Part shown: piece after piece, positions 46,490 through 61,140 of the stretch
How positions within the stretch are numbered: position 1 is the stretch's first letter
How the letters are laid out: each line of letters begins with the position of its first letter
Assembly (NCBI GenBank): GCA_022818135.1
Contig: JAFMSR010000003.1
Coordinates: forward strand, 29,291,404 to 29,355,403
Reading direction: 5' to 3'
Source of the DNA: Saxidomus purpurata
Taxonomy: Eukaryota > Mollusca > Bivalvia > Venerida > Veneridae
Length of the DNA stretch: 64,000 nucleotides
Made by a program: the position numbers and the translations under genes
The notes under the pieces: model-generated
Told to the model about the DNA's origin: nothing
Databases searched by the model: none
What the model saw: only the letters and a program-made list of their open reading frames with translations

Positions 46490-47660
46490 CACAATGCGCC
46501 GCCTCCGTGATCGAATGGTTCGAGTCACTGACTTGAAATCACTATGACCACTCAGATTAAGGGTCATTGGTTCGAGACCTGCTACCCACCATGCATCTTC
46601 ATGTGAGAAAGTTGGCAGTTTCTTGCGAGAATAGGAAACTGGTGCTTCCCCGGAAGGATAGTTAGGTAAACTCTGACTGTCCTATAATGTGGAAAGTTAT
46701 TGCTATACAAACTTTGACTTTTACAAATGTATTAAAGTAAAATCATACGGATTTGAACGAAAACATTCATAACACCAGAACTTGTCTTGATTGTCAACAT
46801 AAATATTGCCGACAACCAATAGAATGAACGGAATTGGTTGTACATGTATGTTACCAGAACACCACAAATGATATTTGTTTATTTGTTATCAGACTAAGTA
46901 ATGACGACGACAGTTTATTAAGGATAATGTGATAGTGATGTGATATATTGATAGAAACGTACACAAAAGTTTACGACAATATCATGCGTGCAAGTAAAGA
47001 TATAATCATTACGTTATCCAATGAATTTTCACCAACGTTGGATTTTTTGACGTGTCACTGTCACAATGAGATGTGTGTTGTACGATTTTGGATTTCTGTC
47101 ATTTTGTGTGACGTTTTTAACTACTGTTGGTGATATGTTTTACTCCTTTGTATTAATTAATATCTGCATACAAACGTTTTCTGGTACAAATATGTTTCTG
47201 ACGATAACTAAGTAACATCTTTGTATTACCACTTCACCATAAGGCAAAAAAAGTTCCGTTACGTTATCCCAGCCGACATTATATATTTTACCCTAATACT
47301 TATATAGGTGTTTAATTTCTACTTTTTTCATTTTTATACGGCCACTTTCAATACTGGTTCCAGTGACGTTTCTTCTCAAATAATCTCACGTAACGGCTCC
47401 GATGAGTTGTGCGCTAAAACTGGTCTCCAGCAGGGTATATTAGAAATGCATGTAGTCTAATAACGCCTGTTTTCAAATAAAAAGAATAAACTTCAACAAT
47501 CATTAAATTTTACATAGATTTTAATTATAAACTTACAAATTTCACAGTAGCGACGCGACATAGGCATTTCTAGCACTCTTGCTAATGGCCGTCAAAAAAG
47601 CACGTGCAAAGCAGGCGGTTATAACTAGATTATTTGTATATACAAACGTGTAGAAGTGTC
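46490..47660 (+). repeat. dispersed repeat copy C, with tRNA-like head and intact foldback target site
   Basis: It follows copy B (37,630-38,679) from the tRNA-like head through GATGAGTTGTGCGCTAAAAC and GCATGTAGTCTAATAACGCC. It then continues as CACTCTTGCTAATGGCCGTC and AAAAGCACGTGCAAAGC, i.e. without the foldback insertion present in copy B. Confidence 0.75.
46498..46595 (+). repeat. tRNA-Ser(UGA)-like SINE head (best-preserved copy)
   Basis: GCCGCCTCCGTGATCGAATGG, CTGACTTGAAATCA, TGACCACTCAGATTAAGGG and TTGGTTCGAGACCTGC give D-arm, anticodon arm with TGA, long variable arm and a good B-box. The acceptor stem is not complementary, so I do not call a tRNA gene. Confidence 0.6.
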
Positions 47661-47671
47661 TTCTTAAATTA

Positions 47672-50108
<2,437 letters not shown>

Positions 50109-50129
50109 TAATTGCATGCATCAAAAATT

Positions 50130-50270
50130 GACTTTAAGAGCTCTCCAAATATTTAAAGACCTCTCTATTACAATTATTGCGCGCTATAATTATTGGAGAT
50201 ATCTCTAATTAAAATTACTTGAAGAGCTCTCCAAATATTTGAGTATATGTAGATTTGGCGTTCCATAACG
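50130..50270. repeat. AT-rich GAGCTCTCC/GAGATATCTC repeat cluster
   Basis: AAGAGCTCTCCAAATATTT occurs twice (50,136 and 50,222), separated by GACCTCTCTATTACAATTAT and GGAGATATCTCTAATTAAAA. The right edge is the ~36-base block shared with 14,583. Confidence 0.55.
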
Positions 50271-51418
50271 ATATGCACAGTAGGTTTTGCTTGAACACGT
50301 TAAATAGATTATTATGATATTCATAAAACTTAAGTCTATAAATTTTAATCGTGGCGTGGAATGCAATTCTGGAGCTTCTGGACGTTGACGTCGTTATCCA
50401 GGAAACGCAAGAGATATACAAACGCCATTTTTCCACTTGAATTTTCGACACACTTGCTTGGAAAAGTTGATCAGTAAACTTTCAAAAGTGTTGTGTCATC
50501 ATTACCAGTATACAACCTATGACATCTTGAATGAATATCACAAGCTATTGATTTTTCTGTCAAGTACGAACGGTGTATTTCCACCGTGCAATGTGTGCTT
50601 AATTATTTTCCTTTTTAAAAGTGAAAGCTTGAATGATGCGTTCATGTGTGCAATATCAACGCTTGATGTGTTGGTATCACCTCTAGAGCAGCTTGTCTGA
50701 CTAATTGGACCCGGAAGTAAAATGTCATTGAAATCAAGGTCTGTCAAATAGTATTTGAAAGACCTTGTTGAAATCGAAAAATCGTTTTTAGCAACGGTTT
50801 GTTGATAGCAACCAAGTTATGCCTGTCAAATAAATTTAAATATAGATTCTAGATCTAGACTTCAATTTAATTGTATACAAGTCAGAATGATCTTTCTCAG
50901 TCCAGAACAATTCCCTGTGAATTTTCTGACCAGGACCCAGTCTTTTTAGAGGAACTAAACTTTGTTGATATTTTATATCCAGAACGTCATAGGAGTTCGA
51001 GGTCAGGATTATGATTTTTTCAGGCTTTGTTTTGTCTTTTTACATTACGTCACTCTTAGCAGTTTGTGTTGGATAGCATGGCGGATGTCACTCCTTTTCT
51101 TTTTTCAGTCTACCGGGTACACAGGGTCCGTATGTTACATATACAGACCCTGGGGTACCTCAGCGGTCAAATATGAAAGTTAAGATCCGGGGAAAATAAG
51201 ATCATATTTTGTTAGCTTGGTTCTTAAATAAATTTATGTAAAATGACAAAACAAAGCCGGAGAAAGCATAATCCCGATCTCGAGCTCCTATGTCAGAAGG
51301 TATACAACTGATGAAAATGATGAGAACACTTTTACTTTCTTTTCTGTGCAAAATCAAATTTTAATGATAATATACATGATGATATAGATGATGATATTAA
51401 ATACAGATGATGATATAG
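50271..51418. other. unannotated sequence
   Basis: Two open frames (50,437-50,700 on +, 50,215-50,451 on -) have no recognised family and no splice support. An ATGGCGGATGTCACTCC phrase near 51,079 resembles ATGTCAGATGTCACTCC at 20,371. Confidence 0.35.
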
Positions 51419-52330
51419 ATGATGGTATGGATGAAAGATGATGATATAGATGATGATATAAACGATGAGCATTTTGATTCTGATGATGAGGATTCGGATA
51501 ATTTTGTGCAGGTGGAGCAGAGACATATTGATGTACTGGAGAACCATACAAAATCAAGATTTAAGAACACTTGTGGTTGTAGTGAATTTCATAGTGCTGT
51601 ATGTTCAAACATTTTAGACTTTAATAAACGGTGTATGGAGATGACGGTAGAGGAAAGAGATCTTGTTATAAAATCTCGTCTATTTTGTCATAGGCATACT
51701 GGTGTTAATATGCAACAGGAAAAAAGCAAAATTGCTGTGAAAGAGCTTCACAAGAATAATACTTTATGGGCATAACAGTATGCAGAGCATAACAGTATGC
51801 AGAGCATAACAGTATGCAGAGCATAACAGTATGCAGAGCATAACAGTATGCAGAGCATAACAGTATGCAGAACATTGTTTTGTTTTGCTCACAGTATTTC
51901 AAAGAACACTCTAGGCAGGATATCAAAATCGTTAGATATAATACTGGTGTTAATTATACCATGTGAACATGGTAATAAATCTAAGCCTTCTCCCAACAGC
52001 TTCACATCTGCTTGCTCAAAGAAATCAAATAATAGAAATTATCACAGAGTATATTGCTACTGAATTTGCCTGGGCATCTTCCCATTGTACCCAAAAGAAA
52101 CTGTTCTTCTTTTACCATCAGACAAAAAAGAAGCAGACAATCACACCCTATACAATGATATAGTGCTGAAGAAAATGAGTTTAGAGTAGTCTGTTTGAAA
52201 ACATTCAGAAACATATGGGATGAATTGTGCCCTCATATACATATTTCAAAACCAATGTACTCATTTATGGAACCAGTGTCAGAAATACAGTACTTCCTTC
52301 AGCCAGTCCGGAAAACTGTCTGACACTGAT
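51419..52330 (+). pseudogene. broken ORF of a probable mobile-element-encoded protein with acidic leader
   Basis: The first part, 51,419-51,775, is open: an Asp-rich leader (DDDIDDDINDEHFDSDDEDS), then KNTCGCSEFHSAVCSNILDF and MTVEERDLVIKSRLFCHRHT. After the 17-bp minisatellite, homologous-looking coding continues in shifted frames: ICRTLFCFAHSISKNTLGRI, EHGNKSKPSPNSF and FRNIWDELCPHIHISKPM. From memory, high-copy uncharacterised bivalve proteins show the same order (Cys-rich segment, F-x-F-x-H, HGN, F-R-x-x-W). The family is probably transposon-encoded. Frameshifts and stops make this copy dead. No catalytic motif is identified. Confidence 0.5.
51770..51872 (+). repeat. 17-bp minisatellite, about six copies
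   Basis: CATAACAGTATGCAGAG repeats almost perfectly from 51,773, inside the broken ORF. It accounts for the frame loss there. Confidence 0.9.
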
Positions 52331-53800
52331 AAACAGGAACTGCTTAAAGACAATACGCTAACCATATTCTGAGTTACCCCCACAGGGTCAAAGGAATCAT
52401 TATAGGGCCCATCAGATGCAAGATTAGAGCATATAGACTTGATATGTAGTACAATAGTAGCATAAATTTTACTGATTTGTACAGAAGGTGATTATAACTA
52501 TTTCCTGTTGTTTATAAAAACTGTTTTATATGATAATGAATGTCTGTTATTGCAGGTATGGTATCTTCGATAAATGCAGTAAACTTTTTATTCTGACATT
52601 ATACTGAAAGTTATTATGCAAGTAAATATACCTTCCTGCTGACAATCATTTTTGATGTATAAAGATTCTTTACTAGGTAACTTTGAAATTACTATGATGT
52701 TATAACTCTTCTCACTTTAAAATATGTAAAAGTTAATTCTCTTATGTATCAAGTGTACATCTTAGTGATAATTGGATTGGTTGTAAGTAATTGAATGAGT
52801 ATTTAAAACAGTACTAAATCTAATTTTGAAATCACAGTTATTTTTCAGTAATCTAAAAGTAAAAAAAAAGTTTACATTTGTGTCATGTAAGAAAAATTTT
52901 GATATAACTCAACTGGTAAGTTGTTCTTCAATTTGCCTGGGAATTACATGAACATGTAACTGATAAAATAAATAATAACATGTTATGAAGGTCATAAAAT
53001 GGACTGTATAACTAATATCCCTTTCTCTATACATAAGTGGGTAGGAAGTTCTACATAGCTGAATATCAGAAGCTAGCCCACCAGTGCTCCAGTGATGTTA
53101 ATTAACATCTACTGAATTCCTAGGGAATTCGCATGGCTGACTGGACGTGGTCATTACCCCACATTCATGTTCAATCTAAACAAGTACGGCTAATCATATT
53201 CTGAGATCACCAGGGTCAAAGGAATCACGTGTTTAGGTGAACAGTGCAAGAAGGAAACAAGTCATGTGCATAATCTTTTCCAGTTGACAGGTTATATATT
53301 ATGAGATGCCTATTATATGCCTGTTTATTTATTAAGAATCACTTTTTATTCTGAAATTACAGTTACATGAAGTAAGATTTAGCACATTATGCTCTATATT
53401 CAATAGGTCTCTTGAGTACTATGTGTTATAACTTTTAGTGCTATGGTTAAACTCATATATTAGCACAGTTTAATTGCATGGTTAGATGGTCATAAACAGT
53501 ATTAAATAATTTTGTGTTTTTGTCATAGTTGGATGTTCAAGGTTTGAATAACTCAATTGTTAAGTTGTTTCATTTGCCTTACATGCGCTTCCAGAATTGG
53601 TTGGCAGTAAAGTCGACGTTATTACCGACTTAATAGTTTTCTCGTTTCAGGCAGCCCACCATGCTCCTTAGATGTGGTACCTCTAATCCTGGGATTATGC
53701 ACAGCAGGTACATTATCCACATCATTACAAAAGTAGCCAATTTGTTTCGGACCCTGGAAGTGTCACGTTTTGGTATATCCTTTGAAGACTGTTAAAAGTA
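52331..53800. repeat. two diverged copies of a ~800-bp repeat
   Basis: ATTCTGAGTTACCCCCACAGGGTCAAAGGAATCAT-like text near 52,370 recurs near 53,200 (ATTCTGAGATCACCAGGGTC, AAAGGAATCACG). AACTCAACTGGTAAGTTGTT near 52,910 recurs near 53,547. No genes were seen. Confidence 0.5.
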
Positions 53801-53807
53801 ATTTGCG

Positions 53808-54560
53808 CTCAAGATAGGTTTGGCCTCATAGAAGTGAAGGACCGTATGGAACACGTTTTGTCGTATGAATTTAAAGGCATGCCGACATCCCTAGCTCAAG
53901 AAGTCAAGGTCGGGGGGGTGGTTTTAGGCGACCTTGAAAATACCTTGACACATTACCAGCTTTGAAAATTTTCATTTAACGGATTCCAGCTGTGGGATAT
54001 GTTTTACGCGCAAATTCTTCCGGACATAGTAAGCATTGTCATGCTCAATTGAAGGACATCTTATAGAGTTAAAATAACCCTTGGCACAAATGTCTAGCAA
54101 AAAAAAAAGAAGTGATGCGCGGTTAGCAAGGACCCACGTCCCTACCTCAAATGGACATACTTTCATGTTACAGCTTAGCTAGTTGTGAAGGTAATGGATT
54201 CCTACTATAACGTATGTCAAAAATGCATGCATGTTCAGGTGTAACAAAATATCGGTGTCAAGGTTTGGCCAAAGGATCAGGTAACTTTGACAGGAATAAT
54301 AAATGCCTATAAATTGTTATTTATTAAAAAAAATAACAGTTAATATAAGATTTAATTCTGTTATATTCTATATTGCCTATATTTAGTGCTATAAATTAAT
54401 CATTAAGACATACGTAAATGCTGTCATAGACTGCTACATCCCTTTTAACTAGCAAAAGTCAAGTCAGTCTTAGATTTTATAGGTAATGGAATCCTGTATA
54501 TATGCAACTTTTGTCCGGTAAACAACATTTAACCTTATGCTTTAAGGATTTTAAAATAGT
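53808..54560. repeat. mosaic of two repeat families
   Basis: Blocks shared with 20,808-21,110 (GACCGTATGGAACACGTTTTGTC, GTAACAAAATATCGGTGTC, CCAAAGGATC) alternate with blocks of the 9-10 kb repeat (TTGGCACAAATGTCTAGCA, CCCACGTCCCTACCTCAAA, TAATGGATTCCT). Words are broken by many small insertions, more than ordinary decay would give. Confidence 0.5.
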
Positions 54561-54574
54561 CACTTGAAGGCAGA

Positions 54575-54990
54575 AATGTGTTCAAGCACAGTCCCTGGAG
54601 AAGTGCAACGTGTGGTCAAGACCAAGTGCCCTACCTCAAAGGTCAAGGTCACAGTCAGTGCCTAAAGGAATGGAATACTGTAGTTCAAGTGCCTGGGTAC
54701 GAGACAGTGTGTTCATGCCATGGAAGGAATTTTAAAAGTGCATGGAGGCACAGTTTATTGTCAAGCACAGTGCCGGGAAGGCACAGTCAAGCCAGGCCTG
54801 GGGAAGGGCAGAAAGTGTGGCAAGCCTCTTTGGGGAGGCGCAACAGTTGGTCAGCAGTGCACTTGGGAAGGCGCAGACAGCTGTTGTTGTCAAGTCAGTT
54901 TATGGGGAAGGCGCACTTGTGCAGGCAAATTAACCTGGGTTAAGTAAATCAGCCAGTGCACTGGGGAAGGCGCAGAAAGTGTGGTGTCAA
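54575..54990 (+). repeat. degenerate GTGCCTGGGGAAGGCGCAG minisatellite
   Basis: GGGAAGGCGCAG / GGGAAGGCACAG words recur about eight times at 35-50-base spacing, with GTCAAGCACAGTGCC spacers. The three overlapping frames at 54,578-54,947 are open because of the repeat and are not taken as genes. Confidence 0.6.
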
Positions 54991-56690
54991 TGTCTCACAA
55001 TTATTTGAAATTCTTTGGCATAGGAGAGAAACATGCTAAGGTTGTCAAAATTCAAATGTTGTTGTATGTAAGTATGTTAAATGTGCTCTAATGCAGATTT
55101 ACACAAAGGGTTAGATTTCATTAATCAAACATTTTATGCTTAATGAAATATATAGGCAACTTGTTCACACGAGTGAGTGATAAAGCTCCACAACATGTAT
55201 GCAGTTTTGACAGTATTTAGGGACTTCAAATACCCTTACAGTGTTTTTGTAATAAAAACTAAATTATTATAAGAACTTATAATTTGAGTTTTAATGTTTT
55301 GCAAATTGATATGTATTTATTCTCATGAAAAAACTGAATTGTCTCTTACAGATGAATACAGGCCATTTATTCATCAGATTTGAACATACATGTACTTTGA
55401 TAAAAAATGTAGGAAAAACAATTACGATTGGCACTCATTGATCAGTTATTCTTCTATGTTAAAAATGTGAAAATTGGGAGTTACATTTTCAAAATTAAGT
55501 GCTTTTTCCTTATACATTTGTTTTATTTTGTTATTTTGGTTTAGATACATTTTGACAATGCTGCCAGACAAAACAAGAATAATTTTGTTGTTTGGTGTGC
55601 AATATTGTGCACATTAACAGGTTAGATTTTCTGTTTTATGTCATAAGAATTTCAGAACAAGTAAGTATTTGTTCAAGTCATATGCCTTAATTATATACCT
55701 ATCACAAGTGTACTGAATCTCTGAAGACACAGCATACAGTTACATTTGATAAACAAGTATCTTGTTTGATCTGTACAAACTAGTAGTATCATATACCTGT
55801 CATAAATACTTAATCCTGTTGGCGATATCGGCGCCGGGTCGGGGGCAAACGTATTAACCTGGAGATTTAACATCATTTTATGACATCAATATTTTCAAGT
55901 ACTCTTTGTTTGAACTGTACAAACTAAGTATTGTAGCATAATGTCTGCGGACTGTAAAATAGAAAATGAACCGGACGTGAATAGCACTTAAGGTGTAAAA
56001 CTATGTATTGACCTCAATACATAATGTATATTGTACATTGTTTGGGAGGGGGGGGGGGGGAGGGGTGCCCAAAGGTTTGGATTATTTTTATTCTACACAG
56101 GTGTGCACATTTTATAATTTGGTGACCAATTGTTTAGTTAAGATGAACTAGAAATTCAATGTCTCGTTTGTAGACATTTCACTGTCTTTGTGAAGACATA
56201 TTGCATTGAATTATCATAGTGCATCAAACAGATATTTCTCTAAACTTATTAAGTAAGCTTCTTTTAGAAAGATCCATGCTACATGTACAATTCCAATTAC
56301 CTTAAAACCCTGTACAAGTACAATGAAAATGAAAAAACAACATTATATCAGTTAATTGTTGCAATGTTTTTTTATACTCACTTGAAAACATTTTGTTATT
56401 GAATCAAAATGCTGATAAAATAGTGTAAGCTACATGTAACAGACATGTTTAAAATTTCAGGTTTAAATCAGAGTATTGATTTGAACATGCTGGTGCCTGG
56501 TCACGCTGGTGCCCGGTCACACTGGTGCCTGGTCACACCAAGTTTGCCCCTGATTAGGATTTTGTGGTGTGGAAAGTTAAATAGAGGGATATCGGATGCA
56601 GAGACTATGAAACAGGTTGCAGATACTTCAGAGAGTCATCTCCAGGTCGACACACCATACAGCAATTGATAGATGGTAGTGAAAAACCTA
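54991..56690. other. unannotated sequence
   Basis: AT-rich. It holds a G-run (56,044-56,062) and three copies of CTGGTGCCTGGTCACG-like text at 56,488-56,540. No gene was recognised. Confidence 0.4.
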
Positions 56691-57407
56691 TTTGTTTTTA
56701 CAATTGGGAATCATTTCTTCAAAGTTATTTCTAATCTGTAAAGTAGTTTTCAAATACTATCATTTTTGCCTCTGCTCAACTGAGCCAGATGTTGTAACCT
56801 GCAAAGAATATTTTGATTCTGAAGAAGTCAAGGTAAATGTACTGAAGCAAATGCCTCCAAAATATTTATTGCCTGAACTTTTCCAGGTCTAAATGCCCAC
56901 ATCACTGGTAATCCTTTCAGCAGATTGTTCAATTTTTTAAGTCTGACCTTGCAAAAAACGCTGTCTGTCCAAAGTGTTCTGAAAGTAGAAATTAAACTTG
57001 ATGAAGAATGTGATGTCAAAAAGGTGAAAGAGAAATAGTAGTTTATTATCATAAAGAAAATCAAACATTTTGAATTCACACTTTAAATTTTAATCAGAAT
57101 TGTGCTAAATATTTTGTTTAAAATGATGCCTGGATTCTTTGTCTGTGTGATAAATTGTATCTTTAATATTTAGCATTACTAAATTGTAAGAAAGTGCTTT
57201 TATTGCATTGAAAATGACTATAGCTGTTTAAATAACAGACATTTTGAAGAATGTTTGCTTAAACAATGTTTCAACCTGTCATGTTATTCAATATTTTTAT
57301 GTAATGTTTCTCAGTATTTCATTCATAATGCTACACTTTCTCCTCTTGATTATGATAATTTTGAGCAGGGTTTAAACTGCAAAGGTTTTCCTATCACAAC
57401 TCTGCTG

Positions 57408-57503
57408 TTATCTAGTTTAAAACAAGGAATACCTCTCATCATCATTTAAGATAGCAGAGTTATCTAGTTTAACACAAGGAATACCTCTCATCATCATTTA
57501 AGA
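57408..57503 (+). repeat. ~50-bp tandem duplication
   Basis: TTATCTAGTTTAAAACAAGG and AATACCTCTCATCATCATTT occur twice in a row with one substitution. Confidence 0.9.
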
Positions 57504-57929
57504 AAGAAGTATCTACTTGCCCATACCAGTGATTGAAATCAGGTCTGTTGGTATTCAGCTACATGAAAAAACAGGACAGTGACAGTATCCTTTTGAGGAA
57601 TGTTAGCATACGATAATGGGCAGGACAAGATTTTCAGTTTTACAAAAAGAGCTAATTTTACTTGTTCATGAATTCAGCACAGCATAGTGGGTGGAAGGCA
57701 GCTGAACAGTATTTTATGTTTGATCATAGTTTTAAAATGTTGGATTCTAGAGTAAAAGAAAGTGGGAGAGCAGTGGAGCAGCTTGCAAAAGAATCTGTGG
57801 ACATAAGTAAAAATTACAAAATGTTCATCTGCAAGGGTATATAAACACATTGATAAATAACAATTAAGTGTGCAATTTAAAGTATTCAGACACCAATTTA
57901 ATTCCTTCCAATCTTTATACTTATTTACA

Positions 57930-58115
57930 TCAGTTATAGACCAGATCTACTGTAGTTATAGTCTTATACAATGTAGACCATATCTACTTCAACTATAGAC
58001 CAACCCTATTTCAATTATAGAGCAGATGAACTTCAGTTATAGACCAGACCTACTTCAGTTCTATAGCAGACATACTTCAGTTGTAGACCAGATTTATTTC
58101 AGTTATAGGTTGGGT
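57930..58115 (+). repeat. degenerate ~24-bp minisatellite (TTCAGTTATAGACCAGA)
   Basis: CTACTTCAGTTATAGACCAG and variants recur about seven times. It sits in an intron of the Mutator-like pseudogene. Confidence 0.75.
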
Positions 58116-59439
58116 TATAGAAAAGTAAAATTTTGAATTGTCAGACATTTCTCTACAACACAGCAGAAGGTATATATTATCCGCAAATCCTATGTTATGC
58201 TCTAAGAAATTGTATTGATACCAATTTCATTGTACTCTGATTCATGTTAGTTTCATATGTTGACAAGGTAAACTACTGAAGGAAAGTAGTGAGGCAGTAT
58301 GAAATTTTTTTATAATTTTTTTTTTTTCAACTGTAACTTTATTCTTTTTTTTTGTAGGTCAAAAGATATTGAAGTTAGTGTTGGTTGGCAGAAGTTAAGA
58401 GTGGCAAGTACTGTGACAATTTGTCAGGTAATAAACAGACATCTGCTTATGAAGTTTAGTTGTGCATATTGTGTTATGGGGTGATATGGTTAAAGCTCAA
58501 TGTCACATGTGTCTAAGATGTGAAAAAAGTATTGCTGGGTAGCATCAGTATGAAGTCTTGATATATATATATATATAACATATATACCATAAAATGTCAT
58601 TTCATTTTACACAATAATTGACTCTTGGCGAGGTGAACAGAACACTATATTGCCCTGATAAGGCTTTGGTTCACATTGCTGTCTGATGATTTATACTTGG
58701 GGTGTAAAAATACAATGCAAGATTGTTTGCATTATACAGAAAGTATGATAAAACATTATTATTAATTATTTTACCAAATTGAATAAATTTCAAATAAATA
58801 GTCTGTTAGAGATTTATTTAATGAACAAAAAGACCCATTACACAGAGTTAGATCCCTATCAGAAATTTACATTTTATTAACTTTTATAAAATTTTGTAGA
58901 CCATATTTATTCCCCTTTAATATGAAAGTATTAAAAACGTTGAATATTTCTTTTTATTGTCAATATAATTTCTACTTTTACATTTGAATTGGATAGATAT
59001 ACAAATATTTTAACATTCTGGACCAAAATGCAAGTTTTAAACCTATGTGTAGCTTCTGAATTCATTTATAGTTCCAATCTATCTTGAGGTGCACCCAAGA
59101 TAGGTAAAGGGAGGTAATAAAATTTTTTCAAACTTGAATTTCTATTGAATTCCATGTAAATATATAACTTTTTTTTTGCAAATATTTCACAAATATAATA
59201 CAATAGGTCTTATATTTATATCTTTCCTTAGGCAAAGTATGTGTATCAAATTTTTACTTTTGATAAAATAACTATCTTGGTTGGGCAACCAGGATAGGGA
59301 AAGCAAATTTTAAAAATACCTGCAGTGAAGATCTTACTTGAATTAAGCGCTTAGTGAACATAAATGAGTGTAAAAGATCAGATATTAAAGTTTCAAACAA
59401 ATCTGTTACATGGCCAAAATCTGATTATATACCTTTAAT

Positions 59440-60080
59440 CCACTGGGCCAATTTTGATGGAACTTGGCAGGAATGCTCAATGCATGAAGCTCTACCAAAA
59501 TGTTAAAAGAATTTCATTCCATGCAGAATCCTGGTTGCTATGGCAGCAAATATGAAAACTTTAAAAATCTTCTTCTCTGAAAGCACAAGGCCTGGAGCTT
59601 AGATATTTAGCATGTAATATAGCCTAGAGAATTGCTATCAAGATTATTTAAATCAGGACACCTTTGTCAAAATTGACCATGCCCAGGGTATCACTTGATT
59701 TTACATAGGCTTATATAGGAAAAACTTTTACAAAGTTTGTTGTAATCATGCCTCTGGGGGTAAATATTGGCCTGCCCAGGGGCCCACTCTTTTACCTAGA
59801 CATATATAGGAAAACCTTCAGAAATCTCCTTCTAAACCACAAGGTCTAGAGCTTAGACATTGAGTGTGTATCGGTGTCTAGATTTTGGACCTCTTCAAAG
59901 TTTGTTCAAATCATGCTCCTGGGGTCACAATTGACCCTGCTTGAGTAAAGGAAATTTTTTTCCCCTCAAAAACCACATGGGCTAGAGCTTAGATATTTGG
60001 TAACATTGTGACATTTTCTAATGGTCCTCTAACAAGTTTGTTCAAATTATGCCTGTGAGAAAAAAAATCAAGCACACCTG
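59440..60080. repeat. dispersed repeat, second copy of the 880-1,160 family
   Basis: GGCCAATTTTGATGGAACTTGGCAGG, GCATGAAGCTCTACCA, CCTGGTTGCTATGGC and internal AGAGCTTAGATATTT/AAATCATGC(C/T)... modules repeat three times at ~190-base spacing. It is inserted in the last intron of the Mutator-like pseudogene. Confidence 0.65.
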
Positions 60081-61140
60081 CCTGAAGGGGTCCCTTGTCT
60101 TTATATAGAGTTAAAGGAGAAACTTAGTTTCTGATGAGTTCCTATAGCAACCAGTGACTTCCCCTAGCACCAAGTGACTTTAGGTTAGTGTAATGCAGTA
60201 ATGGTACTTAGTATAGCAATATAGGGCCGTAATGGTCCTCTTGCTTTTTTAAATACAATGTATAATAATTTTCAGGTCACTATACTATGGTTGGTTTGCA
60301 AACAAGGAAAGTAGTTGGGTTCGCAGTACCTTCCAAACATTGTAAGACTGTCAAGTCAATGACGTTCCACCAAGTCATGACTGTAGGGGAAACTCAGGAC
60401 AGGTTCAGCCAAAGCGATGGTGCCAGATATGGTCACAGAGATGGTAGCTGATGTAACCAAGAAGGGCAGCAACGTTACTTCAATTACAGGTGATGATGAT
60501 GCTTCTACTATAGCCATGGTTAAAGCAAAAGTAGACAATAATATAAACGAAAAATCAGACAAAAACATGTAAGAAAGACTTTCACTGGATCACTTGACAC
60601 TGCCAAAACAGCACCCTTCTCTCACAACTAAAGTAATTTCATCAATTACTTACATGCTAGCCCAAAACAAGGGTGATGGACAAGGAATGCCTGATGGGCT
60701 AGATGCACAGAGTAAGCACCCGCTTGGTGACCATGAAAAATGTCAGATATCATGGTGTGAAATGTTGGAAAACAAATCTGCCAAACACAAATATTTGCCG
60801 TTCGGTAGATCGATCTCTTTGTAGCTCAGCACTTCAAGATGCTTCAGAAAGCTTGTTTAACAGCTACAGCAAACATGCTGACTAAGGTGGTCATTTACAT
60901 ACCTAATAAATAAGAAAGTTAAGTAAAAAATTGAATAAATACAACACAACCTTCTAGCTGTTTTATTTACAGACTTGAAAATGCATCTTGTAGTGTTGTT
61001 GTTTTCCAAATAATTTTTTTATTTTTGTATGTCAAAGCAGTACTGAGAGGGGCAGGCTTTTGCCAGTGAAATAGCAATAATATATATTTTTGATAGATTA
61101 TTATTGCCATTGTCATACAAGTTTAACAAGCTTGTGCTGA

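Larger units (their letters stand above)
56800..60885 (+). pseudogene. Mutator-like transposase-domain gene, decayed, with introns
   Basis: Pieces in order: 56,800-57,045 (KVNVLKQMPPKYLLPELFQ, then a Cys pair in NAVCPKCSE); 57,670-57,838 (GWKAAEQYFMFDHS); exon 58358-58437 (IEVSVGWQKLR, then SGKYCDNLSG after a +1 frameshift); and exon 60276 onward (HYTMVGLQTRKVVGFAVPSK, PDMVTEMVADV, GDDDASTI, EKSDKN, QNKG, WCEMLENKSAKHKYLPFG, LFNSYSKHAD). The order VSVDGGWQKR...SG..TMVG..TGKV...D-D-D.T...KSDKNH...WC..HK.LP.G is that of the Mutator-like transposase domain family common in invertebrate genomes. The 58437/60276 junction is a phase-1 GT-AG intron of 1.8 kb. Frameshifts near 58,400 and 60,400, TAA at 60,570 and TAG at 60,822 show it is dead. 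Such proteins move DNA elements with terminal inverted repeats. Confidence 0.65.

Noticed and set aside
46498..46595. A functional tRNA-Ser(UGA) gene
   Set aside because: The anticodon arm and B-box are good but the acceptor stem is not complementary, and decayed copies occur in the same larger repeat.
50437..50700. 87-residue + strand ORF as a gene
   Set aside because: No recognised family, no splice sites fitting an exon, and an overlapping minus frame of similar quality.
54578..54947. Three overlapping ORFs of 63-121 residues as a gene
   Set aside because: All three frames are open together because of the GGGAAGGCGCAG minisatellite. Gly/Ala/Cys-rich composition comes from the repeat.
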